DNA from: Aeromicrobium ginsengisoli
Lineage (GTDB): Bacteria > Actinomycetota > Actinomycetes > Propionibacteriales > Nocardioidaceae
Direction of reading: 5' to 3'
Assembly: GCF_004134905.2 (NCBI RefSeq)
Contig: NZ_SDPQ02000003.1
Location: 868,001 to 932,000, forward strand
DNA: 64,000 nucleotides
Part shown: piece by piece, positions 1 through 7,182 of the stretch
Numbering within the stretch: position 1 is the stretch's first letter
How the letters are laid out: the number at the start of each line of letters is the position of its first letter
Notes under the pieces: generated by a model
Told to the model about the DNA's origin: nothing
Database searches by the model: none
The model's input: the letters and a program-made list of their open reading frames with translations, nothing else
Position numbers and translations under genes: made by a program

Positions 1-25
1 ACCGTTCAACTTTCAGGGGAATCAC

Positions 26-465
26 ATGCAGAAGGCACTCTTCGTCGCGACCAGCAGCGTGGCGCTGCTCATGGCGCTCAGCGCACCGGCGTACGCCTCC
101 AACGTCACGAAGACGGCCTACAGCTCCTCGCCGGTCTACGAGACCAACGCGAACTACACGCCTGCTCCGGTCGACTGGCACTGGGCAGGTCGAGTCAGTA
201 CGTGGACTCCACCAACAACATCGTGGTGAAGGACTACACGAAGTACCGCGAGTACAAGGTCGTCGTGCGAAACCTGAGCGGGACGGCAGTGTGCTCCATC
301 GACTCGCAGTCGATCGCGACATACGGGTCGGTGCGCAAGTACTGCTCGAGCCTGGCCGAGGACGTCAAGTACAAGTTGTCGTTCTATTCGCGAAACCAGG
401 GCTCGTCGAACACGTGGTGGCTCGAGCCCAATGACGGTGCGAACCCGGTGGCGTTCTTCGCCTGA
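26..465 (+). pseudogene. Small secreted protein, frameshifted
   Basis: A good ribosome site (AGGGGAA) precedes ATG 26, which opens a typical Sec signal peptide: MQK, a hydrophobic run, then a likely cut after APAYA near residue 24. The frame runs to 229 but its last dozen residues look non-coding. A second frame, open from about 181 to 465, continues with a plausible extracellular sequence holding two cysteines and many Tyr/Ser/Asn. The two parts join into a protein of about 145 residues if one frameshift lies near 175-205. I do not recognise the family. Either a sequencing error or a recent inactivating indel explains the break. Confidence 0.6.
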
Positions 466-467
466 CC

Positions 468-542
468 CCAGAGGTCCGCTTCGATCGCGAAGGTGTTGCC
501 GTCGGGATCCCGGACTGGGTGCACGCCGGCCGCCGCGTCAAG
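468..542 (-). pseudogene. Possible tail fragment of a VOC/glyoxalase protein
   Basis: Read on the minus strand this stretch gives HPVRDPDGNTFAIEADLW, which resembles the C-terminal strand of vicinal-oxygen-chelate proteins (R-D-P-D-G-N motif, then a strand ending in acidic residues). There is no start, no upstream domain, and the frame runs on into the antisense of the neighbouring gene. It is at best a degraded remnant; chance resemblance is possible. Confidence 0.25.
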
Positions 543-569
543 GTCGCGGCGACCAGCGGGCGCTGACCC

Positions 570-1610
570 TCAGTTCAGCGTGCTGGCGTCGATGACGAAG
601 CGGTATCGCACGTCGGAGGCGAGCACTCGCTCGTACGCCTCGTTGATCTGCTCCGCGGCGATGACCTCGATCTCGGACGCGATGCCGTGTTCCGCGCAGA
701 ACTTGAGCATCTCCTGGGTCGCCGCGATGCCGCCGATCATGGAGCCGGCGAACGAGCGGCGGGCGCCGATGAGCGACATGGCGTCGACCTGGAAGGGCGT
801 CGGGGGAGCGCCGACGTTGACCAGGGTGCCGTCGACGGCGAGCAGGCCGAGGTAGGCGTTGACGTCGATCGACGCGCTGACCGTGTTGACGATCAGGTCG
901 AACTGATTGGCGAGGACGGCGAACGTGTCGGGGTCGGAAGTGGCGTAGTAGTGGTCGGCGCCCAGGCGGAGGCCGTCCTCCTGCTTCTTCAACGACTGCG
1001 AGAGCACGGTGACGTCGGCACCGAGGGCGTGCGCGATCTTGACCGCCATGTGGCCGAGCCCGCCGAGACCGACAACCGCGACCTTGGTGCCGGGGCCCGC
1101 GTTCCAGTGCTTGAGCGGTGTGTACGTCGTGATGCCCGCGCAGAGCAGCGGCGCTGCTGCGGCCGGGTCGAGGCCCTCGGGGATCGAGAGCACGAAGTTG
1201 GCGTCCACGACGACGTGGGTGGAGTAGCCGCCCTGCGTCGTGGTGCCGTCACGGTCGGTCATGGCGTACGTGCCGACCATCCCGTTGGTGCAGTACTGCT
1301 CGTCGCCCTGCAGGCAGTTGACGCACTCGCGGCACGCGTTGACCATGCAGCCGACGCCGACACGGTCGCCGACCTGGTGATGGGTCACCCCGGACCCGAT
1401 CTCCGCGACGGTGCCGACGATCTCGTGGCCCGGAACGACGGGGAAGGGCTGCGGGCCCCAGTCGCCGTTGACGGTGTGGATGTCGGAGTGGCAGATGCCG
1501 GCGTACTCGATGGCGATGAGGACGTCGTGCTCTCCGACGGCTCGCCGGTCGATCGTGGTGAGGGCGAGTGGGGCGCCGGCCTCGGGGGCGGCATAGGCGT
1601 TGACGTGCAT
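570..1610 (-). CDS. Zinc-dependent NAD(P) alcohol dehydrogenase
   Basis: A 346-residue medium-chain alcohol dehydrogenase that would oxidise alcohols or reduce aldehydes in the cytoplasm. Catalytic zinc ligands are visible at Cys40 and in GHE near 61-63. The structural zinc lobe has Cys93, Cys96, Cys99 and Cys107, and the Rossmann motif [11 protein letters not shown] follows near residue 180. The start at 1610 is chosen because AAGGAGATCC directly precedes it and the protein begins with the family's normal N-terminus. The long upstream extension of the open frame runs into merR and is not coding. It looks like the YahK/CAD-type group. A MerR regulator lies directly upstream on the same strand, so aldehyde- or electrophile-responsive control is likely. 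Confidence 0.9.
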   Translation of the reverse strand: MHVNAYAAPEAGAPLALTTIDRRAVGEHDVLIAIEYAGICHSDIHTVNGDWGPQPFPVVPGHEIVGTVAEIGSGVTHHQVGDRVGVGCMVNACRECVNCLQGDEQYCTNGMVGTYAMTDRDGTTTQGGYSTHVVVDANFVLSIPEGLDPAAAAPLLCAGITTYTPLKHWNAGPGTKVAVVGLGGLGHMAVKIAHALGADVTVLSQSLKKQEDGLRLGADHYYATSDPDTFAVLANQFDLIVNTVSASIDVNAYLGLLAVDGTLVNVGAPPTPFQVDAMSLIGARRSFAGSMIGGIAATQEMLKFCAEHGIASEIEVIAAEQINEAYERVLASDVRYRFVIDASTLN

Positions 1611-1677
1611 GGATCTCCTTGTGGTGATGGAACTCGTGGGGTGGCGTCCGCCGGGTCGGCGGCGCGGTCCGGATGGG

Positions 1678-2142
1678 TCAGTTCTTCGCGCGCCTGAGGG
1701 CGTCGGCGAGCTTGCCGGCCTCATCGCTGATGAGCGCGGCACGCTCGGTGTCACTGGCTTCGACCGCGCGCCAGTAGTCGATCTTGAGACCGACATAGCG
1801 TTGCCGCACGGCGAGGTGCTCGGCCTCTGCTGCAAGCCGTTCTGCCTGGTTCGACAGCAGCTCGATCTGGCCGGAGGCGGCGTCCGGTCCTTGGTGACCG
1901 TTGGCGATGTATCGACGCATGTCGCTGACCGACATGCCGGTGGCCGCGAGGCACGCAATCCACATCAGCTGGTCGAGATCGTCCTCGGCATACACGCGGT
2001 GCTTGCTGCTCGCCCCGCGGCTGATCGGCGCGATCACGCCGACCGTCTCGTAGTAGCGCAGCGTGCTCGCCGGCAGCCCGGTCAGCGCGGCTGCCTCCTT
2101 GATCGTGTATGTCCGATGGGTGGCTTGGTGACTCACTCCCAC
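1678..2142 (-). CDS. MerR-family transcriptional regulator
   Basis: A 154-residue regulator. The N-terminal winged helix-turn-helix ([21 protein letters not shown], residues about 12-32) is the MerR signature and is followed by a long coiled-coil dimerisation helix with no metal-binding cysteines. This points to the AdhR/NmlR-like branch rather than a metal sensor. It is transcribed toward the alcohol dehydrogenase 67 bp downstream and is probably its activator. An 18-bp perfect palindrome sits 11 bp upstream of its start, so it likely also controls its own promoter. Confidence 0.88.
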   Translation of the reverse strand: MGVSHQATHRTYTIKEAAALTGLPASTLRYYETVGVIAPISRGASSKHRVYAEDDLDQLMWIACLAATGMSVSDMRRYIANGHQGPDAASGQIELLSNQAERLAAEAEHLAVRQRYVGLKIDYWRAVEASDTERAALISDEAGKLADALRRAKN

Positions 2143-2152
2143 AACGGTAGGA

Positions 2153-2170
2153 ACTTCAAGTACTTGAAGT
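2153..2170. promoter_or_regulatory. MerR operator palindrome
   Basis: ACTTCAAGTACTTGAAGT is a perfect 18-bp palindrome immediately upstream of the merR start. MerR proteins bind such dyads between the -35 and -10 elements of the promoter they twist, so this is the expected operator for the regulator and the downstream dehydrogenase. Confidence 0.7.
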
Positions 2171-2201
2171 CAAAGGTCTGCGCGGAGCAGGTCAACCCTC
2201 G

Positions 2202-2324
2202 TCAGCCCAGCTTCCGGTACGTGCGGTGAATCGTCTGTCGGGTCACCCCGAGGAGGGTTCCGATCTCGGCCCAGCTGAGCCCGGTGTGGCGAGCTATCTG
2301 AACCGCCGGGACCGATCGCGTGTG
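2202..2324 (-). pseudogene. Helix-turn-helix protein remnant (3' end only)
   Basis: The minus strand encodes about 40 residues ending ...LSWAEIGTLLGVTRQTIHR..KLG-stop, a clear homeodomain-like helix-turn-helix (AEIGxxLGVTRQTxHRxY) as found in small actinobacterial DNA-binding proteins. An in-frame stop at 2325 and the lack of any usable start show the 5' part is lost. It lies between merR and the promoter of the glycine-rich gene. Confidence 0.5.
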
Positions 2325-2365
2325 TCAATTGGTCATTGACAGGCTGTCCGCCTCCCGGCTATTTT
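2323..2365 (+). promoter_or_regulatory. Sigma-70-like promoter with overlapping inverted repeat
   Basis: TTGACA at 2336-2341 and TATTTT at 2360-2365 are spaced by 18 bp and lie about 50 bp upstream of the glycine-rich secreted protein start. An inverted repeat, TGTCAAT-5 nt-ATTGACA (2323-2341), covers the -35 hexamer, as expected for a repressor operator. Confidence 0.5.
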
Positions 2366-2414
2366 CGGCGAGGTGCGAGCAGGGGATGCTCCACATGAGT
2401 CGAATGGAATTGCG

Positions 2415-3059
2415 ATGAAGCCGCTGGCGAAAGTTCTGTCCGTTGTGGTCCTGGTGCTGGCGGCGGGGTGGTCGACGTCGCTCCCTGCCACCGCTGAGCC
2501 GGTGGTGACACCCACCGCGAAACCGGCGAAACCGAGCACGCTTGCCGGCCTGCTCAAGCTGCTGATCGGCAACGGCACCCCGGCAGGCGCAGGCGGCACA
2601 GGCGGCAACGGCGGGCTCTTGATCGGCAACGGCGGATCTGCCGGCGCCGGTGGCACGGGTGGCAACGGCGGACTGATCGGCAACGGCGGATCGGCGGGTG
2701 CTGGTGGTACGGGTGGCAACGCCGGGCTGATCGGCACCGGCGGCACAGCAGGCAAGGGCGGCACGGGTGGCAGCGGCGGCATCGTGGCAGGCAGCGGTGG
2801 TTCCGGTGGCACTGGCACCGCGGGCGGCTCGGGCGGCAGCGCCGGACTGATCGGGGCCGGGGGTGCGGCCGGCACCGGTGGCACCGGGGGCAGCGCGGGC
2901 CTGATCGGCAACGGTGGATCCGTCAGCGGACCCGGCAAGGGCGGAGCGGCCGGCTGGCTGATCGGCTATGGAGGCTCCACCGGTGCGGGCGGCACGGGTG
3001 GTTCCGGTGGACTGCTGTTCGGCCAGGACGGTCAGTCGGTGCTGTCTGCCCTGTTCTGA
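2415..3059 (+). CDS. Secreted glycine-rich PGRS-like protein
   Basis: A 214-residue protein with a signal peptide (MKPLAKVLSVVVLVLAAG..., likely cut near ATAEP). A short Pro/Lys/Thr linker follows, then about 150 residues of glycine-rich repeats built from units such as GAGGTGGNGG and LIGNGGSAG. Such repeats form PG-II-like glycine helices in mycobacterial PE_PGRS proteins, but no PE domain precedes them here. ATG 2415 is preferred over the in-frame start at 2373 because it places the signal peptide at the N-terminus. The ribosome site is weak. Function is unknown; an exported surface or adhesive role is inference. Confidence 0.7.
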   Translation: MKPLAKVLSVVVLVLAAGWSTSLPATAEPVVTPTAKPAKPSTLAGLLKLLIGNGTPAGAGGTGGNGGLLIGNGGSAGAGGTGGNGGLIGNGGSAGAGGTGGNAGLIGTGGTAGKGGTGGSGGIVAGSGGSGGTGTAGGSGGSAGLIGAGGAAGTGGTGGSAGLIGNGGSVSGPGKGGAAGWLIGYGGSTGAGGTGGSGGLLFGQDGQSVLSALF

Positions 3060-3069
3060 TTGCCGCAGT

Positions 3070-4251
3070 TCACGAGGGCTGCAGCTGCTCCACGACCGTG
3101 CATCTCGTGCCGGAGTAGATCGTCGGCATGCACTGGTTGCAGTGGATGCAGAGGCCGTGGGTGGTCTCGCCGGCCTGCATGCGGTTGACCAGGTCGGGCT
3201 CGCGGAGCAGCGCGCGGCCCATCGCGACGAACTCGAAGCCCTCGGCCATCGCGCGGTCCATCGTGGCCCGGTCGTTGATGCCGCCGAGCATGATCAGCGG
3301 CATCGACAGGGCGGAGCGGAAGGCGAGCGCCTTCTCGCGCAGATAGGCCTCCTCGAACGGATACGCCTTGAAGAACGCCTTCCCCACAGGCGTCCGGAGC
3401 CCGAGGCGTACGGGCAGGGGCATGTTCGCGGCGAACTCCTTGAGCGGGACGTCGCCGCGGAACAGGTACATCGGGTTGAGCAGCGAGCTGCCGGCGCTGA
3501 GCTCGAGCGCGTCGAGGTGGCCGTCGGCCTCCAGCATCTGCGCGAACTCCAGGCTCTCGGGCATCGAGAACCCGCGTGACGAGCCCTCGGTCATGCCGAT
3601 CTTCGCGGTGACCGCGACCGCGTCGCGGACCTCCTCGCGTACGACCCGGGCGATGTCGCGGGCGAACCTCGCGCGGTTGTCGAGGGAGCCGCCCCAGCCG
3701 TCCTTGCGGCGGTTCTGCCCCGGCGCGAGGAACGAGCTGAGCAGGTAGCCGTGCGCCATGTGGATCTCGAGCACGTCGAAGCCGGCGTCGACCATGATCC
3801 GCGCCGTACGTATGTAGTCCTTCGTGATCCGGGCGATGTCGGCCGCGGTCGCGGAGCGGATCATCTGCATGCTCAGCGGCGACGGCATCTTCGACGCGGC
3901 GAGGGCGTGCACGCCGTTCGACCGACCGTTGGCGACCGGCCCGGCGTGGCCGAGCTGGCCGGCGACCTTGGCTCCGGTCTCGTGGATCGCATCGGTGAGC
4001 CGCGCGAGGCCGGGCGCCGACTCGGCGTTGACGACGATGACCTCCTTCTGCGTACGCCCTTCAGGTGCGATCGCGAGATAGGCGACCGTCGTCAGGCCGA
4101 CCCCACCGCGAGCCGGCGCGAGGTGATAGTCGATCAGCTCGTCGGTGACCAGCCCGTCAGGCGTACGTCCCTCGAAGGTCGCCGCCTTGACGGTCCGGTT
4201 GCGCAGCTGCACCGGGCCGAGCTGCGCCGGCTCGAAGACGTTGGGCACCAT
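3070..4251 (-). CDS. Old yellow enzyme-family NADH:flavin oxidoreductase
   Basis: A 393-residue TIM-barrel flavoprotein of the OYE / 2,4-dienoyl-CoA reductase N-terminal-domain type. Seen motifs are the opening FEPAQLGPVQLRNR, the substrate/FMN region GQLGHAG, EIHMAHGYLLSSFLAPGQN..R-D-WGG near residues 165-190, and the FMN-phosphate region GGINDR...AMGRALLREPDL. The C-terminus has CIHCNQC...GTRC, a four-cysteine cluster that may bind Fe-S or zinc. It lacks the long FAD/NAD domain of true DCR. Its ATG overlaps the stop of a 61-codon upstream ORF (TGATG), and both lie behind the KstR box at 4470. A role in reducing an enone or enoyl intermediate of sterol breakdown is inferred. Confidence 0.85.
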   Translation of the reverse strand: MVPNVFEPAQLGPVQLRNRTVKAATFEGRTPDGLVTDELIDYHLAPARGGVGLTTVAYLAIAPEGRTQKEVIVVNAESAPGLARLTDAIHETGAKVAGQLGHAGPVANGRSNGVHALAASKMPSPLSMQMIRSATAADIARITKDYIRTARIMVDAGFDVLEIHMAHGYLLSSFLAPGQNRRKDGWGGSLDNRARFARDIARVVREEVRDAVAVTAKIGMTEGSSRGFSMPESLEFAQMLEADGHLDALELSAGSSLLNPMYLFRGDVPLKEFAANMPLPVRLGLRTPVGKAFFKAYPFEEAYLREKALAFRSALSMPLIMLGGINDRATMDRAMAEGFEFVAMGRALLREPDLVNRMQAGETTHGLCIHCNQCMPTIYSGTRCTVVEQLQPS

Positions 4252-4436
4252 CAGCGCAGCCGGGTCCTCGACATCCCGGCGCCCTGCGGTGCGTGCAGGT
4301 CGGAGATGGTCACCGGTACGTCGGTCAGCTGCAGCGTCCCGAGCCACTCCGCGATCGGCGCCGCGAGTGCGTCGATGTCCCGCTCGTGCACGGTCATCTT
4401 CGTCTCGGCGTGTACGTCGTGCTCGGCGTCCGGCAT
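4251..4436 (-). pseudogene. N-terminal remnant of a phosphotransferase-family protein
   Basis: A 61-codon ORF with a good ribosome site (GAGGAG) that ends at a TGATG junction with the OYE gene. Its final part, VPVTISDLHAPQGAGMS, resembles the N-terminal start of the aminoglycoside-phosphotransferase-like kinase fold (a strand, then a glycine-rich turn followed in intact proteins by NETL). Intact members have 330-450 residues, so this looks like a gene cut by deletion that still supplies the translational lead-in for the OYE gene. A genuine small protein cannot be excluded. Confidence 0.45.
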
Positions 4437-4469
4437 GCAGGCTCCTCGGGAGTAGCGTCCACACGATGG

Positions 4470-4483
4470 TAGAACACGTTCTA
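4470..4483. promoter_or_regulatory. KstR operator (divergent)
   Basis: TAGAACACGTTCTA matches the KstR consensus TnnAACnnGTTnnA and is a perfect palindrome. It lies between the minus-strand remnant/OYE pair and the plus-strand F420 oxidoreductase. The -10-like TACATT at 4482-4487 overlaps its end and leaves 6 nt before ATG 4494, suggesting a leaderless transcript. Confidence 0.85.
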
Positions 4484-4493
4484 CATTGGTGGT

Positions 4494-5342
4494 ATGCGTA
4501 ACGGAATCGTGCTCTTCACGTCTGACCGCGGCATCAAGCCGGCTGCCCTCGCCCAGGCTGCGGAGGAGCGCGGCTTCGACACGATCTACGTGCCCGAGCA
4601 CACCCACATCCCGGTCAAGCGCGAGGCGCTGCACCCGACGGGCGGCGAGGAGCTGCCCGACGACCGCTACATGCGCACGCTCGACCCGTGGACCACGCTG
4701 GCCACGTGCGCGGCGGTCACCGAACGGATCGGCCTGTCGACCGCCGTGTGCCTGCCGGTCGAGTCGGACCCGATCACGCTGGCCAAGACGCTGGCCACGC
4801 TCGACCACCTGTCCGGCGGCCGGCTCACGATCGGCGCCGGCTTCGGCTGGAACACCGACGAGCTGACCGACCACCACGTGCCGGCCAACAAGCGCCGCAC
4901 CGTGCTCAAGGAGTACCTCGAGGCGATGCGCGCCCTGTGGACCGAGGACGAGGCGTCGTACGACGGAGAGTTCGTGTCGTTCGGTCCCAGCTGGGCGTAC
5001 CCGAAACCGCCACAGGGCCGGATCCCGGTGATCATCGGCGCCGGCGGCGGGCCCAAGACCATGAAGTGGATCGCCCGGCACGCCGAGGGATGGATGACCA
5101 CGCCGATCGAGACCGACACGGCGGCCAAGGCCGATCTGCTCCGCAAGGAGTGGACCGATGCCGGCCGCGAGGGTGAGCCGGACGTGCGGATCCTCGTCGC
5201 CAAGAAGCTGACCGGCGAGGACTTCGCGGACTGGGCCGCCGCCGGCGCCTCGGAGCTGATCTGGGGCGTGCCGGACCTCGAGGAGGACGCCGTGCTCGGC
5301 TATCTCGACAAGCTGGCGTCGCGGATGGGGCTCGGCTCATGA
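4494..5342 (+). CDS. F420-dependent LLM-class oxidoreductase
   Basis: A 282-residue luciferase-like TIM-barrel enzyme that would use coenzyme F420 or FMN. Visible family motifs are GFDTIYVPEHTHIP near residues 26-40, LDPWTTLATCAAVTERI...TAVCLPVESDPITLAKTLATLDHLSGGR (60-105), GAGFGWNTDEL and IIGAGGGPKTMKWIARHAEGW. It resembles the KstR-regulated LLM protein Rv3520c of M. tuberculosis. The KstR box ends 10 nt before the ATG, and there is no ribosome site. It overlaps the following thioesterase gene by 4 nt (ATGA). The substrate is unknown; a steroid ketone or enone is inferred. Confidence 0.85.
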   Translation: MRNGIVLFTSDRGIKPAALAQAAEERGFDTIYVPEHTHIPVKREALHPTGGEELPDDRYMRTLDPWTTLATCAAVTERIGLSTAVCLPVESDPITLAKTLATLDHLSGGRLTIGAGFGWNTDELTDHHVPANKRRTVLKEYLEAMRALWTEDEASYDGEFVSFGPSWAYPKPPQGRIPVIIGAGGGPKTMKWIARHAEGWMTTPIETDTAAKADLLRKEWTDAGREGEPDVRILVAKKLTGEDFADWAAAGASELIWGVPDLEEDAVLGYLDKLASRMGLGS

Positions 5343-6004
5343 CGCTGTCGTCGATGTCGTTCGTCCCGTCCGAGATGACGACGGCCGAGGTCGAGGCCTC
5401 GGAGCTGCTCTACGGCGGGTTGGCCCAGGACGTACGCCACTTGGTCGACGTCGCCATCCGGACGAACGTCGACGCCGATCGCGTCGCCGCGGCCCGCGCC
5501 CTGGTCCGGCAGGCGGAGCAGGTCCTCGCCGAGGATGCGTCGACCGAGCCCGCGGGCATCCAGTTCAACACCGAAGGCCGGTCGTGGAACTGGGGCAATG
5601 CGGTCGTCGGGGTCCGCAACGCGATCGCCCCGCCGGTGATCCTGCGGTGGTCCGACGACGGGTCCGTACGCTCCGAGGTCGACCTCGGTGTCGCGTACGA
5701 GGGTCCGCCCGGCTGCGTGCACGGCGGGGTCTCGGCGCTGCTGCTCGACCACCTCATGGGTGAGACCGCCAGCGCCGCCCACACCCGGCTCATCGTGACC
5801 GGGACGTTGACGCTGCGCTATCTGCAGCCGCTGCCGCTGGGACGCGTACGCATGCAGGCGCAGGTCACGAACGAGGACGACCGCAAGGTCACGGTCACCG
5901 CTCACCTCGGGCCCGACGGTGGCGAACCTGCCGTCGAGGCGACCGGACTGTTCATCGTCCCGCGCTGGGCCCGCGAGGGATCGGTGTCGGGTTCGCTGGA
6001 CTGA
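5339..6004 (+). CDS. Hotdog-fold thioesterase (PaaI/DUF4442-like)
   Basis: A 221-residue protein with a C-terminal hotdog domain. VAYEGPPGCVHGGVSALLLDHLMGET (about residues 118-143) is the PaaI-type active-site helix, and TLTLRYLQPLPLG plus the basic strand complete the fold. The roughly 80-residue N-terminal helical extension is common in actinobacterial members. It would hydrolyse acyl-CoA, perhaps releasing stalled steroid-CoA intermediates. It is translationally coupled to the F420 oxidoreductase and so shares the KstR promoter. Confidence 0.8.
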   Translation: MTLSSMSFVPSEMTTAEVEASELLYGGLAQDVRHLVDVAIRTNVDADRVAAARALVRQAEQVLAEDASTEPAGIQFNTEGRSWNWGNAVVGVRNAIAPPVILRWSDDGSVRSEVDLGVAYEGPPGCVHGGVSALLLDHLMGETASAAHTRLIVTGTLTLRYLQPLPLGRVRMQAQVTNEDDRKVTVTAHLGPDGGEPAVEATGLFIVPRWAREGSVSGSLD

Positions 6005-6005
6005 G

Positions 6006-6485
6006 TCAGCCGCCGAGCGCGGCGAGCATCTTCTGCCCCGCGTCGCTCAGCGTGCCGTGTGCGGTCGCCACCCGGCACCAGTCGCGCGTCATGTCGGCGA
6101 ACTTCTGCGGGTTGTAGATGTCCTCCTCGCGGATCAGGTTGCCCTGGTCGTCGAACGTCAGGATCGTGAGGTTGGAGGCCTCGTGGACCGAACCGTCGCC
6201 CGGGTCGCGCATGATGTTGCGGATCTCGCAGATGACCCGGTTGGTCGGAGCATCGACGACCGACCAGGCCGCCGGGAAGTCGATCATCTCGGTGGCCGGG
6301 AACGCCGTCATGGTGCGGACGACCCACGCCCGGATCTCCTCGCGTCCGGTGAAGTCGCCGTACGCGTGCTCGCTGTAGGTCGCGTCCTCGGTGAACATGT
6401 CCGCGAACGCCGACCAGTCGCCGTTCGCCGCGATCTGCTCGACCGTCGCGGCGTAGCGGTCGAACGCCGCCTGAAGGTCCGTCAC
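6006..6485 (-). CDS. NTF2-like (SnoaL/KSI-type) protein
   Basis: A 159-residue cone-shaped alpha+beta-fold protein. The motif W.AFADMFTEDATYSEHAYGDFTGREEIRAWV is typical of nuclear-transport-factor-2-like enzymes including steroid delta-isomerase and SnoaL cyclases. GTG 6485 overlaps the stop of the tetR gene (GTGA), so it is co-transcribed with that regulator. Whether it acts on steroids cannot be told from sequence; its place beside a CYP125 paralogue makes a lipid substrate plausible. Confidence 0.75.
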   Translation of the reverse strand: MTDLQAAFDRYAATVEQIAANGDWSAFADMFTEDATYSEHAYGDFTGREEIRAWVVRTMTAFPATEMIDFPAAWSVVDAPTNRVICEIRNIMRDPGDGSVHEASNLTILTFDDQGNLIREEDIYNPQKFADMTRDWCRVATAHGTLSDAGQKMLAALGG

Positions 6486-7093
6486 GGTTGGCCGCCGCGC
6501 AGCGCGGGAGCGACCCAGCGACGGAGATAGGCCCGCAGCTCCTCGCCCGTACGCTCCGGGTCGCCGGGATCGAGCACGAGCGACTGCAGTGTGCGCAGCA
6601 GGTGCTCGACGAGCTCGAGCTGATCGTCCTCGGCGAGCCCGCCGGTCGACCAGTCGACGCCGAGTCCGGCGAGCAGCTTGCCGCCGAGGGCGATCGACGA
6701 AGGTGCCGTCAGCCCGGCGAGCGTCGTGCTGATCTGGCCCGGTGCCAGCAGCCGGTTGAGCGCGGGGTCGTCCCGGAGGTGCTCGTAGACGTACGCGACG
6801 GCTTCGACCGCTGCCTCGGCACCGTCGCCGGATCCGTCGAGGTGCTTGACGACGTGCGCGATGAGCTGCTTCTCGAGGTCGCCGGCGGCGTCGAGCGACG
6901 CGGCGTTGAGCAGGTCCTCGGTCGTGGGGAAGTGGCGGTAGACCGTCTGCCGGGTCACGCCGAGGACGTCGGCGATCTCCGAGATGCTCGTCGTGCCGGT
7001 CGAGCTCAAGCGCGCACGCGTGGCGTCGAGGATGCGGCGCCGCGCCTCGGTCGCGTCAGCCGGCGGTTGCCCGCTCCAGCCGTGTGACCTCAT
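6482..7093 (-). CDS. TetR-family regulator divergent from a CYP125 paralogue
   Basis: A 203-residue TetR protein. The N-terminal helix-turn-helix TSISEIADVLGVTRQTVYRHFPTTEDLLNAA lies near residues 35-65, followed by a variable ligand domain. ATG 7093 is chosen because GAGGAGG lies 6 nt upstream; GTG 7096 is an alternative. It diverges from the P450 gene at 7183 across an 89-bp gap with no KstR box, so it probably represses that P450 and itself. It is unlike KstR and KstR2. Confidence 0.85.
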   Translation of the reverse strand: MRSHGWSGQPPADATEARRRILDATRARLSSTGTTSISEIADVLGVTRQTVYRHFPTTEDLLNAASLDAAGDLEKQLIAHVVKHLDGSGDGAEAAVEAVAYVYEHLRDDPALNRLLAPGQISTTLAGLTAPSSIALGGKLLAGLGVDWSTGGLAEDDQLELVEHLLRTLQSLVLDPGDPERTGEELRAYLRRWVAPALRGGQP

Positions 7094-7127
7094 CACGCAC
7101 CTCCTCGCTCGATTCCTTGACGATCAT

Positions 7128-7139
7128 ACACATCTGTGT
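7128..7139. promoter_or_regulatory. Candidate TetR operator
   Basis: ACACATCTGTGT has 5-bp inverted arms within the tetR-P450 intergenic region. The wider stretch 7124-7171 also contains TCATACA and TGTATGA in opposite orientation. These are the only dyads between the divergent starts and are the likely binding region of the adjacent TetR protein. Exact boundaries are uncertain. Confidence 0.4.
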
Positions 7140-7182
7140 TTCTGTTCATACAGACTTCCAAGAGTGTATGACGAGGAGAACC

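Noticed and set aside
1611-1958. N-terminal extension of the alcohol dehydrogenase
   Set aside because: The frame is open but overlaps merR in antisense-like composition; a strong ribosome site and the family N-terminus fix the start at 1610.
2153-2170. CAAGTACTTG core read as a KstR2 operator
   Set aside because: The flanking A and T of AnCAAGnnCTTGnT are absent, the dyad extends to 18 bp, and it lies at the merR promoter. It is better explained as the MerR operator.
2415-3059. PE_PGRS protein
   Set aside because: No PE domain (Pro-Glu N-terminal helices); a Sec-type signal peptide is present instead. Only the glycine repeats are alike.
6482-7093. TetR gene as KstR
   Set aside because: Its sequence does not match KstR as I know it, it has no KstR box in its promoter, and it faces a P450 paralogue with a different dyad.
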